From assembly GCA_937894955.1 (NCBI GenBank), contig CALAXO010000128.1:1-14399 (forward strand): a DNA stretch of 14,399 nt, read 5' to 3'. The position numbers were made by a program, and so were the translations under genes. The notes below the pieces were generated by a model. The model did no database searches and was not told the origin of the DNA. It saw only the letters and a list, made by a program, of their open reading frames with translations. Position 1 is the stretch's first letter; each line of letters begins with the position of its first letter. This document shows, piece by piece, positions 8,489 to 14,399 of the stretch. This stretch comes from an uncultured Clostridia bacterium. Lineage in GTDB: Bacteria; Bacillota; Clostridia; Christensenellales; CAG-138.

Positions 8489-8620
8489 TTGATTTATAAT
8501 TGATTTTCACTTCCGTCCACAGTGCAGGGAACAGAAGACTTCCTTTCAATTTAATTTGTTTTTGAGGATTCGATATGCAGCACAAATGCGCACATCATTT
8601 CCCTTCGGGCATTTGAAGCA

Positions 8621-8649
8621 ATTATACCATTCGAAAAGCTTTTTGTACA
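8621..8649 (-). promoter_or_regulatory. promoter for the carboxypeptidase gene
   Basis: On the minus strand, TGTACA (8649-8644, 4 of 6 consensus), a 17-base spacer and a perfect TATAAT (8626-8621). The spacer ends in TGG, making the extended -10 form TGnTATAAT. The transcript would start near 8614, leaving a leader of about 125 bases. Confidence 0.75.
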
Positions 8650-8792
8650 GACCTAATCCGCCTTGTTTCGATATGAATTGTATGGATTCGGCAGAAACGG
8701 CCGAAGCAAAGTCGCTTGTGCATCATTTCGAAGGTTATACGAGTTTTGCTTTTGAACTGATCATATTGCGGCTTAAATATACTTTTTCCCGC

Positions 8793-8821
8793 TTGACAAC
8801 TGTAAATCAGCGGCATAAAAT
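8793..8821 (+). promoter_or_regulatory. sigma-A-type promoter for the MATE gene leader
   Basis: Perfect TTGACA (8793-8798), a 17-base spacer and TAAAAT (8816-8821, 5 of 6). The predicted start is near 8828, which puts a leader of about 120 bases, containing a strong terminator, before the MATE coding region. Confidence 0.82.
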
Positions 8822-8875
8822 CATGCTATATGTTTGCCCGGCAAAAATGCCGTAATTCAGCTGAGAGTTCTGTTT

Positions 8876-8901
8876 ATCCGAGCTGCGGCTCGGATTTTTT
8901 T
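8876..8901 (+). terminator. intrinsic terminator inside the MATE leader (possible attenuator)
   Basis: Perfect 8-base stem ATCCGAGC (8876-8883) and GCTCGGAT (8888-8895) with a 4-base loop, followed by seven T (8895-8901). It lies between the plus promoter at 8793-8821 and the MATE start. There is no gene between promoter and terminator, so it either ends a short RNA of about 74 bases or acts as an attenuator. Upstream, CAGCT in TTCAGCTGAGAG could pair with AGCTG (8881-8885) and compete with the terminator's 5' arm. A second small hairpin, CGGCA/TGCCG around a short A loop, sits near the start of the leader. It does not match a riboswitch class I know. Confidence 0.82.
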
Positions 8902-8948
8902 AAAAAAACAGATCTTTCAACAGAATCTTTCTATCAGCGTAAGATTAA

Positions 8949-10400
8949 ATGATGAGGAGTGTTTTAATAATCAAAATGAATTTATCTTCAGTTAGTGCAG
9001 CAGCATCATCTGCCGAGAAAGAATACCTTTTCACGTCAATGCCTGTCAACAAGGCTGTTATTTCGCTTGCTGTTCCGACGGTTATAGGTCAGATTATAAC
9101 CGTTGTTTACAACATGGCGGATACATTTTTCATCGGGCAGATGAACGATCCGAATCAGGTTGCGGCGGCAACAATATCCATGCCCCTGTTTATATTCATG
9201 ACCGCGCTTGCAAACCTTTTCGGCATCGGCGGCGCAAGCTTGATTTCACGCAGTCTCGGCATCGGAAACAAGAAGAAAGCTGCATCATGCTCTTCATTTT
9301 GCATTTGGACGGCAGCAGGTGCCGCTTTGCTTTACGGAATTGCAATACTCTTTCTTCGGCCCTGTTTGCTGCCCGTAATCGGAGCTGATTCAAAAACATG
9401 GAATTATTGTTCCGACTATATCTTTTGGACAATATGCATCGGTGCAGTACCCACGGTTCTGAACCCCGCACTTGCGCATCTTATCCGTTCGGAAGGTTAT
9501 TCAAAGCAGGCGAGCATCGGAGTTGCTTTCGGAGGTATTCTGAACATTTTGCTCGACCCGTTATTTATCTTTGTTTTTGACATGGAAATTCAAGGCGCGG
9601 CAATTGCAACCATGCTTTCGAATACGGCTGCAACCATCTACTTTATTTGCTTCATCTGCAATAAAAGAGATATTATCTCAATTCGCATTTCACCAAAATA
9701 TTACACCCTGACCCAACGCATTCCGGCGGATGTGCTTTCCGTTGGCCTGCCGAGCTTTATGATTTCAATGATGGCAACTGTTTCGAACACGGCTCTCAAT
9801 CGAATCATTGCCACATATTCCACGGAGGCTGTCGCCGGAATGGGTATTGCCAAAAAAATCGATTTGCTTGCGTTTGCAATGGGTCAAGGAATGTCCCAGG
9901 GCGCACTCCCACTTATCGGATATAACTTTTCTTCCGGGAATCGCACAAGGATGAAGTCTGTTTTGCGTGCATTGCTCATCGACTGTCTTGTCGTATCGGC
10001 TGCGGGCACCGTGCTGCTGTTTTTCGGAGCAAATGCAATAACAAAATGCTTCATTGATAACGCTGCCACCATTCATCACGGATGTGTTTTTCTGAAGATT
10101 ATCTGTTTCACCTGCTTGACAACAACACTCAATTTCTTTGTGATAACCTTGTTTCAGGCAACCGGAAAAAAAATTCAGCCAATTATCCTTTCCCTGCTGC
10201 GCAAGGGCATAATCGACATTCCGCTTATGCTTCTGTTCAATTCGATTTGGAGCATCAACGGCATTGCGGTTGCAATTCCTGTTTCGGATTTTATAGCCCT
10301 TGTTGTTGCCGTGATTCTTGTTATGCCTTACCTAAGGGAAATATCCAGCGCGGCTTTGCCGCCCGATGAGACGACAAAAAACTTATCGCATCGGGGCTGA
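8949..10400 (+). CDS. MATE-family efflux transporter (MepA-like)
   Basis: Integral membrane exporter of the multidrug and toxic compound extrusion family, driven by Na+ or H+ gradient; the substrate is not predictable. The product of up to 483 residues has about 12 hydrophobic segments in two MatE halves. The N-terminal half carries family marks such as PTVIGQIITVVYNMADTFFIGQ (from about residue 43) and GIGGASLISRSLG, and the second half has GLPSFMISMMA and MGIAKKIDLLAF...GMSQGALPLIGYN. This resembles the MepA-like branch common in Clostridia. The start is uncertain: the ATG pair at 8949/8952 has no ribosome site, while AGGAG at 8955-8959 lies 16 bases before a third in-frame ATG at 8976, a long spacing. 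The residues before the first conserved segment tolerate either choice. Expression passes through the leader terminator. It is followed by a terminator shared with the convergent DUF378 gene. Confidence 0.94.
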   Translation: MMRSVLIIKMNLSSVSAAASSAEKEYLFTSMPVNKAVISLAVPTVIGQIITVVYNMADTFFIGQMNDPNQVAAATISMPLFIFMTALANLFGIGGASLISRSLGIGNKKKAASCSSFCIWTAAGAALLYGIAILFLRPCLLPVIGADSKTWNYCSDYIFWTICIGAVPTVLNPALAHLIRSEGYSKQASIGVAFGGILNILLDPLFIFVFDMEIQGAAIATMLSNTAATIYFICFICNKRDIISIRISPKYYTLTQRIPADVLSVGLPSFMISMMATVSNTALNRIIATYSTEAVAGMGIAKKIDLLAFAMGQGMSQGALPLIGYNFSSGNRTRMKSVLRALLIDCLVVSAAGTVLLFFGANAITKCFIDNAATIHHGCVFLKIICFTCLTTTLNFFVITLFQATGKKIQPIILSLLRKGIIDIPLMLLFNSIWSINGIAVAIPVSDFIALVVAVILVMPYLREISSAALPPDETTKNLSHRG

Positions 10401-10420
10401 ATCAACATTCGCAGCATTTA

Positions 10421-10460
10421 AAAAAAGCGGAGAGGTTTACACGGAACCATCTCCGCCTTT
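10421..10460. terminator. bidirectional terminator between MATE and DUF378 genes
   Basis: GCGGAGAGGTT (10427-10437) pairs with AACC-A-TCTCCGC (10445-10456), one bulged base and a 7-base loop. On the minus strand the stem is followed by six T (complement of 10421-10426), a good terminator for the DUF378 gene. On the plus strand only CCTTTCT follows, so termination of MATE transcripts may be weaker. Confidence 0.8.
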
Positions 10461-10513
10461 CTCATTTGAGATAGTATTGCTGACTGTACGCTCACCGGCT
10501 TAACGGCGGCATT

Positions 10514-10735
10514 TTATGCTTCGCCGTCATCCTGCATGAACGCGGGACGGCTGCGCTTGCGGAACAACATGGTTATGCCCCAGATGCCGGCAAGTCCAAC
10601 CAGCGTGTAAATGATTCTTGAAACAACGCCGCTCATGCCGCCGAACATTGCAGCAACAAGGTCGAATTGAAAAATACCGACAAGTCCCCAGTTCAGCGCG
10701 CCGATGACAATCAAAATCAATGACAACGTATCCAT
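10514..10735 (-). CDS. DUF378 family small membrane protein
   Basis: A 73-residue protein of the DUF378 (YuzA-like) family, function unknown. It has two membrane segments, at about 5-22 and 37-58. The family pattern IGALNWGLVGIFQFDLVA (about 11-28), then GGMSGVVSRIIYTLVGLAG, matches well, and a short basic stretch (RKRSRP) precedes an acidic C-terminus. The start is the ATG at 10735-10733, with GGGAG about ten bases upstream. It converges with the MATE gene and shares its terminator. I could not find a convincing promoter for it in the 10740-10900 spacer. Length is normal for the family. Confidence 0.9.
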   Translation of the reverse strand: MDTLSLILIVIGALNWGLVGIFQFDLVAAMFGGMSGVVSRIIYTLVGLAGIWGITMLFRKRSRPAFMQDDGEA

Positions 10736-10835
10736 TTTGCTTTTACTCCCTTTCTGTGCTCTTTATTGCGCACGAATTTTGAGCAGCCTGCGGATGCTCA
10801 CACATAGTATTTGCTTATGTCTCACCGATATACGC

Positions 10836-10848
10836 GCTGCAATGCAGC
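10836..10848. promoter_or_regulatory. 13-base palindrome, candidate operator
   Basis: GCTGCA-A-TGCAGC, perfectly symmetric around 10842. It lies upstream of both the DUF378 gene and the MFS promoter, about 38 bases before that -35. This is a plausible repressor or activator site, but a single short palindrome can arise by chance. Confidence 0.3.
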
Positions 10849-10885
10849 ATGGCTTTCAATGCGTTTTTTCCTTTTTCAAAAAAGC

Positions 10886-10914
10886 TTGACATACGGCGCA
10901 AACGGGATTATACT
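10886..10914 (+). promoter_or_regulatory. sigma-A-type promoter for the MFS gene
   Basis: Perfect TTGACA (10886-10891), a 17-base spacer and TATACT (10909-10914, 5 of 6). The predicted start near 10921 gives a leader of about 134 bases before the ATG at 11055. Confidence 0.85.
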
Positions 10915-11029
10915 TCAACCCGTTCAAATATCTTAAGGTCGTGTATTCGATGAAGTGTGCAAAAATGCCGTCTTAATATTTATTTGATTTGTTTGTAACC
11001 GAATCAGATAAATATATAGAAAGGACGGT

Positions 11030-11062
11030 TTGAAACAGAGTTTTCGGCTTTATTATGAATAA
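11030..11062 (+). CDS. possible leader peptide overlapping the MFS start
   Basis: A TTG-initiated ten-codon frame (MKQSFRLYYE, then TAA) with a good AAAGGA site a few bases upstream (about 11019-11025). Its stop at 11060-11062 lies eight bases inside the MFS gene, which starts at 11055. The MFS ATG itself has no ribosome site within a normal distance, so this frame could couple translation into the transporter. This is inference from spacing; no homology is claimed. Confidence 0.4.
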   Translation: MKQSFRLYYE

Positions 11063-12287
11063 AAAAATGAATCATCGGCACAAATTCGCAGATTGCTATG
11101 ATATGGTCTGCCTGTTTGGAGGCCTTGTGTTTTTTGTACCCGTCGCACTTCTTGTCAGAACACAGGCAGGAGTAAGTGAATCTGAGTTTTTCCTGCTTCA
11201 AGCTTTGCTGTCATGCATAACGGCATTGGGCGAAGTTCCGTTCGGACACATAACTGACAAAATCGGATATAAAAATTCGTTGATTTTGTACCAAGCTCTG
11301 CTCCTTATCGCAAGAGCGCTGCTTTTTGCTGCATTCCTATCGCGCTCACTTTTTCTTTTTGTTGTTGAAGCTGTTGTTGAAAGTGAGGCCTTTTGTTTTG
11401 CTTCCGGAACAAGCAGCGCATATCTTTACGAGCTGCACGGCGAAGAAGGTTATCTTGCAAAAAGCACTCGTGCAGGTAATTTTTCGACTGCGGGCTTTAT
11501 TATCAGCACTCTTTCCTATGTGTTCATATATGACGGCTTGGGATTACAAGGTTTGTTGGCTGCAACCGTAATTTCGGGTGCAATCTGCTTCACGCTTTCC
11601 TTCTTTATAGAGCGTGAACCGCAAAAAACACGCAATACCGGCGAACATGCCGCGGCAGATACAGAAAAGCCTTTGCCGTTTACAAAAAGCATTGCTGCGA
11701 TTTTCAAGAACAAGCATGCTTTACTGTTCTCGTGTATGCTCTCGCTGTTCGGCATCGCATGGCTTTTGGTGAACTTTTTCTACGCCGACAAGCTTATCAA
11801 GAGCAACGTTCCTGTCGAATGGCTCTCAGCAATCATCATTGCATATTCCGCAATTCAAATGCTGGCCGAACCGATTATCAATCGAGCCGTTCGCCCCGGT
11901 GCAAAGCTGTCAAGGCTGCATCTGACAGTTCTTTCCGGCATTATCTGCGGTGCTGCATTCGCGATTTTCGGAGCATTGTCCTCCGTTGTTCTTGTGATCT
12001 CGGCGATGCTCCTGATCCCGCTAATGCTCAGCATTCCGGAATATCTTATCGGAGAACTTGAAAACAAAATCATTGATCAGCTTGAACTGAAAGACAACCG
12101 CGCCGCATCACTTTCCGTGATGAACATCGGTGTAAATCTCGTTCAGGTGGTTTCACTCTTTGCCGCTTCGGCATTGACAAAGATCGGAATCGGTTGGTGT
12201 TTTGCTTTTTGCGGGATATCTATCATTGCATGTTCTCTCGCAATGCTTTTGAACCGCAGAAAAAGTACAACAGGCACGAATGAATAA
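11055..12287 (+). CDS. MFS-family transporter
   Basis: Major facilitator superfamily membrane transporter of 410 residues with about 12 hydrophobic segments. The loop between segments 2 and 3 has the MFS motif A, GEVPFGHITDKIGYKNSL at 59-76, with the conserved G, D and K/G. A longer hydrophilic stretch at about 186-215 (REPQKTRNTGEHAAADTEKP) is the expected central cytoplasmic loop. The substrate is not predictable, and exporters of drugs or metabolites dominate this type. The frame closes just upstream (TGA at 11031), so ATG 11055 or 11067 must be used; neither has a close ribosome site. Translation may be coupled to the short frame at 11030-11062. It has its own strong promoter and a long hairpin terminator downstream, so it is a single-gene unit. 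Confidence 0.92.
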   Translation: MNKKMNHRHKFADCYDMVCLFGGLVFFVPVALLVRTQAGVSESEFFLLQALLSCITALGEVPFGHITDKIGYKNSLILYQALLLIARALLFAAFLSRSLFLFVVEAVVESEAFCFASGTSSAYLYELHGEEGYLAKSTRAGNFSTAGFIISTLSYVFIYDGLGLQGLLAATVISGAICFTLSFFIEREPQKTRNTGEHAAADTEKPLPFTKSIAAIFKNKHALLFSCMLSLFGIAWLLVNFFYADKLIKSNVPVEWLSAIIIAYSAIQMLAEPIINRAVRPGAKLSRLHLTVLSGIICGAAFAIFGALSSVVLVISAMLLIPLMLSIPEYLIGELENKIIDQLELKDNRAASLSVMNIGVNLVQVVSLFAASALTKIGIGWCFAFCGISIIACSLAMLLNRRKSTTGTNE

Positions 12288-12334
12288 AGCTAATCGGTCG
12301 GATGTTCGATTTAGCATAACTCGATAAGGCTTTT

Positions 12335-12395
12335 TGCCTCTTAACCAAAGCTGAGGGCTTGTTCTGCCGCAAGCAGGGTTTTGAGGCATTTTTTT
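12335..12395 (+). terminator. compound terminator after the MFS gene
   Basis: An outer stem pairs TGCCTC-tt-AACC (from 12335) with GGTT-tt-GAGGCA (12377-12388). It encloses an inner GCTTG/CAAGC hairpin (12357-12361 with 12370-12374) and is followed by seven T (12389-12395). An alternative pairing AGGC/GCCT just upstream competes with the outer stem but is weaker. Confidence 0.75.
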
Positions 12396-12451
12396 AATGT
12401 CTCTGCCGAACGTTTATTGCAAACTGCTGCGGCAAAAAAGCATCAACTTTT

Positions 12452-12522
12452 AAAAGCAAAAAGCGGATGACAAACACCTTCCGCATGTCAAAAAAGACGG
12501 GGTCCGGTTTCTTTCATCCGCT
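12452..12522 (-). terminator. long structured hairpin, likely minus-strand terminator
   Basis: AGCGGATGA at 12462-12470 and its exact complement TCATCCGCT at 12514-12522 form a 9-base stem around 43 bases. The loop can pair further (AAACC with GGTgTTT). Read on the minus strand, the 3' arm is followed by TTTTTGCTTTT, so this fits a terminator for the small frame and the AT-rich gene. The long loop is unusual for a simple terminator. Confidence 0.55.
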
Positions 12523-12537
12523 CTCGATTAAACTGTG

Positions 12538-12565
12538 AACGCAGAATCATCCTTACTGCGTTTTT
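12538..12565 (+). terminator. weak terminator-like hairpin
   Basis: AACGCAG (12538-12544) and CTGCGTT (12556-12562) pair across an 11-base loop, followed by a T run to 12565 on the plus strand. It could block plus-strand transcription entering the opposing gene, but the stem is short. Confidence 0.35.
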
Positions 12566-12598
12566 GAACAGCGATGCGCCTATAGAAAAAACTGCAAT

Positions 12599-12787
12599 TC
12601 AGTACGCACAAACATCAAAAGGCTCCGGTTGAAGCTTCCTCAGCCAATTGCAGTCATCACGGAGAACCTTTATCATGCTGAGCGGTTCAGCCTTTTCACT
12701 GCACGGAATCCCCAGTATGCTGCGGTCACACGGAAGCTCAACAAGGAATTCGGAGTAACTTGGCAGACGCATGTAAAGCACATTCAA
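12599..12787 (-). pseudogene. small ORF, possible remnant of a chromosomal gene
   Basis: A 62-codon frame from a TTG at 12787 (or the in-frame ATG at 12772) to a TGA at 12599. It begins just after the stop of the AT-rich gene and has no ribosome site for either start. The codons look like the moderate-GC host genes (CTG, CCG, GAC, AAG, CGT) rather than the AT-rich neighbour. The predicted C-terminus (MIKVLRDDCNWLRKLQ, then PEPFDVCAY) reads as a protein end. I do not recognise the family. It may be the tail of a gene truncated when the AT-rich segment arrived, a short real gene, or chance. Confidence 0.3.
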
Positions 12788-12788
12788 C

Positions 12789-14396
12789 TTAGTGCTTTCG
12801 TTTTTTCTTAAGTCGATCCCGTCGTTTACGAAAGAGAATCCAGAATTTATTGCTGAACAAATGTGTTACAGCATACCCGGCAGCAAGCAAGATAATAATG
12901 AAAGTTAATCCTTGCATTATTGCAATAGTTTTATTTGAGAAAAAAGAATTCCATGTTGCAATGTAATCATAAGCATCCATCCATGCTGAAAATACGGCCA
13001 AAAAAGAAATGATTGCTAATGATGAATCCATTCTTTTTGCGTCTTTTCTATCAACAATATCACATTTAGTGTCAAATACCAGCTGAAGCTGCTCCTGATT
13101 TTTCTTCATATCACCCAATTGCTCATCAATTCTGAAAGCAGTTCGAAGCATTTCAATTGATTTTTGTGACGTTGGGTAGTTCACCCGAATGTTCCAAAAG
13201 TCAATTGTTTTAGAATAGTTTGTAAGTATTCTATCCACAATTGAAAGAAATTCAACTGGTTTCTCAGCTGTTGGGGAGGTAAAAAGCGTTATAATTTCCC
13301 TATTAGCTATATTAATTGCTGCCTCTTGAAATAGGATAAGTTCAATATAAAACAGATTTATAGATTCTTCATACAAACGCTCCTTGATAAAACTCCCATT
13401 TGTTGCGCTTGAGAATTGAAGCACCGTATTCCGATATGCATAAACGAGTGCACGATCGTATTGACCCATTCCGGCTTCATTGTTAACAATACTAATTATT
13501 TCATCATCTGTAATTTTCCCGAAGTCTTCCCCATCAGGATATATCGTTTCGCCAGCCAACAGAGAAGCAAGTTGGTTAGTTGCTAATCCGTTTTTATTGC
13601 AAGGAAACAAAGCAAATATTTTTGGTGTGCCACGCCTTATTATCTCGAAACGGTTTTTTATATAGTCGTAAAAGTTAGTTCTATTGTTTGAATCAATTAC
13701 CAACAATTGACTTCTAATAACATTATCAAAAAAATGACTAACCCAGAAAGGCATTGATAATGAGTACAGTGTCAATACAGCACATTCACTGCTGGAATCA
13801 ATGGAAATGTACATATCAAGCAAAGCATTTGACCCAATTGGATTGCCAGACTTTGGATCCTCGTACTGTGTCGATTCAGTTGAAATCACTACTCTGATTT
13901 TTCCGAGATAAAACCGGCTGATTCTTTTTTTAAAGCATGACAAATCATCAACAGTTTCATCTATTGATGGGATCCCAGCTTCATAACGAGTACGAAATTT
14001 AAGATTATTTAATAGCATTTTGGGTGCATGCTCGCCAGGAAACGGTGCAATCCCAACAATTTTTTCCTTTTGTTTATATTGTACTGGTATTGATATATAC
14101 ACATCAGGTATCAACGACCACTCGACTTCGCGAAACGTAAGCATATCGTGGAGCGTTTTGTTCATTAATGGAGCTTCATCATACATTATTAAATGCTCAT
14201 AACACAGATATTCTCCCGTAAAGTGTTCAACAACTTGTGAAAGATTTAGCAGTCGTTGGTATTTCAGCAAAGAATGATAATCAATCTCAACCATCACGCC
14301 ATAAGAGACTCCAAATTCGTTCCTTACAAAGCAAGAGATTCCATTGCTATGCAAGATTTCATATTGTAAAATATAGTATCTTTTTTTCAAGGACAC
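12789..14396 (-). CDS. protein of unknown function with two C-terminal membrane segments
   Basis: Not recognised. The frame runs from a GTG at 14396-14394, three bases from the window edge, to a TAA at 12791-12789 (535 codons). The true start may lie beyond the window. The first 330 residues look like a soluble alpha/beta domain (strands such as KIRVVIST at 166-173 and PKIFALFPC at 258-266). Residues about 338-450 are mainly helical, including MKKNQEQLQLVFDTKCDIVD. Two membrane segments follow at about 459-476 and 490-514, then a very basic tail (RKRRDRLKKKRKH). A long helix leading into two C-terminal membrane segments recalls CorA-type channels, but the GMN signature after the first segment is absent, so I do not assign that function. 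The gene is clearly AT-richer than the rest: hand counts of G+C are 14, 18 and 21 per 60 bases in three lines here, against 24 and 29 per 60 in two host-gene lines. That suggests acquisition. Confidence 0.75.
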   Translation of the reverse strand: MSLKKRYYILQYEILHSNGISCFVRNEFGVSYGVMVEIDYHSLLKYQRLLNLSQVVEHFTGEYLCYEHLIMYDEAPLMNKTLHDMLTFREVEWSLIPDVYISIPVQYKQKEKIVGIAPFPGEHAPKMLLNNLKFRTRYEAGIPSIDETVDDLSCFKKRISRFYLGKIRVVISTESTQYEDPKSGNPIGSNALLDMYISIDSSSECAVLTLYSLSMPFWVSHFFDNVIRSQLLVIDSNNRTNFYDYIKNRFEIIRRGTPKIFALFPCNKNGLATNQLASLLAGETIYPDGEDFGKITDDEIISIVNNEAGMGQYDRALVYAYRNTVLQFSSATNGSFIKERLYEESINLFYIELILFQEAAINIANREIITLFTSPTAEKPVEFLSIVDRILTNYSKTIDFWNIRVNYPTSQKSIEMLRTAFRIDEQLGDMKKNQEQLQLVFDTKCDIVDRKDAKRMDSSLAIISFLAVFSAWMDAYDYIATWNSFFSNKTIAIMQGLTFIIILLAAGYAVTHLFSNKFWILFRKRRDRLKKKRKH

Positions 14397-14399
14397 AAA

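Larger units (their letters stand above)
8489..8948. other. divergent intergenic region, carboxypeptidase / MATE
   Basis: About 460 bases between divergent genes. It holds a minus-strand promoter (8621-8649), a plus-strand promoter (8793-8821) and an intrinsic terminator in the MATE leader (8876-8901). Just after the terminator is an imperfect direct repeat ACAGATCTTTC (8908-8918) and ACAGAATCTTTC (8920-8931). Small open frames across 8556-8855 on both strands overlap the promoters, lack ribosome sites and look random. Confidence 0.7.
10736..11054. other. divergent intergenic region, DUF378 / MFS
   Basis: About 319 bases between divergent genes. It holds a 13-base perfect palindrome (10836-10848), a strong plus promoter (10886-10914) and the MFS leader with a possible leader peptide (11030-11062). 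Another small frame in the leader, ATG at about 10950 coding MKCAKMPS then stop, has only a weak ribosome site and is not called. Confidence 0.65.
12288..12788. other. intergenic region with terminators and structured repeats
   Basis: About 500 bases between the convergent MFS gene and the AT-rich gene. It contains the MFS terminator (12335-12395), a long hairpin read as a minus-strand terminator (12452-12522), a weaker hairpin (12538-12565) and a small minus-strand frame (12599-12787). No recognisable insertion sequence or tRNA is present. Confidence 0.65.

Noticed and set aside
8556..8855. Plus-strand frame of 99 codons and a minus-strand frame of 64 codons in the divergent spacer
   Set aside because: Both overlap promoter elements, and the plus-strand frame begins with TTG. 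Neither has a ribosome site or a recognisable product.
8855..8870. CTGAGAG in the MATE leader, reminiscent of the TPP riboswitch
   Set aside because: Only this short piece resembles the thi box. The remaining conserved segments of a TPP riboswitch are absent and the leader is too short.
12629..12811. Plus-strand frame of 60 codons opposite the possible gene remnant
   Set aside because: No ribosome site, no recognisable pattern, and it crosses into the 3' end of the AT-rich gene on the other strand.
12789..14396. Assignment of the AT-rich gene as a CorA magnesium channel
   Set aside because: The two-segment C-terminal topology is similar, but the GMN motif is absent and the soluble part is longer than in typical CorA, so the name would overstate the evidence.

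Overview
The window reads as a stretch of chromosome from a Gram-positive, Firmicutes-type bacterium, most likely in the Clostridia (Oscillospiraceae-like). Three things suggest this: a class III (Firmicutes-type) fructose-1,6-bisphosphatase, secreted cell-wall enzymes with Thr/Pro-rich linkers, and strong sigma-A-type promoters (TTGACA-17-TATAAT-like) with GGAGG-type ribosome binding sites. Most genes have moderate GC. The last gene at the right edge is clearly AT-richer.

Layout, left to right. (1) 1-1608, minus: transketolase, cut by the window edge at its C-terminal end. (2) 1609-1921: a divergent promoter region. (3) 1922-3280, plus: membrane-anchored NlpC/P60 peptidoglycan hydrolase with two peptidoglycan-binding domains and a long TP/SP linker. 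(4) 3455-5482, plus: class III fructose-1,6-bisphosphatase, followed at once by an intrinsic terminator. (5) 5548-6342, plus: a GNAT-type acetyltransferase whose ribosome binding site abuts that terminator. (6) A bidirectional terminator, then 6461-8488, minus: a D-Ala-D-Ala carboxypeptidase with an unusual C-terminal extension. (7) 8489-8948: divergent promoters and a leader containing a strong intrinsic terminator. (8) 8949-10400, plus: a MepA-like MATE efflux transporter. (9) 10514-10735, minus: a small DUF378 membrane protein. (10) 11055-12287, plus: an MFS transporter with a possible overlapping leader peptide. (11) 12288-12788: terminators, a long structured hairpin and a small ORF that may be a gene remnant. 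(12) 12789-14396, minus: an AT-rich gene of unknown function whose product ends in two membrane segments and a basic tail.

How the genes fit together. Transketolase and FBPase are linked metabolically: FBPase makes fructose-6-phosphate, a transketolase substrate, so the pair serves gluconeogenic flow into the non-oxidative pentose phosphate pathway. They sit on opposite strands with separate promoters, so they are neighbours and not an operon. The NlpC/P60 protein and the carboxypeptidase both act on peptidoglycan outside the membrane. The MATE and MFS proteins are transporters of unknown substrate, each with a long leader. Most of the window is ordinary chromosome. The parts that deserve attention are the AT-rich gene at the right edge with its junction, the terminator-containing leader of the MATE gene, and the leader peptide overlapping the MFS start. 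I found no tRNA, rRNA, CRISPR array or recognisable insertion sequence.
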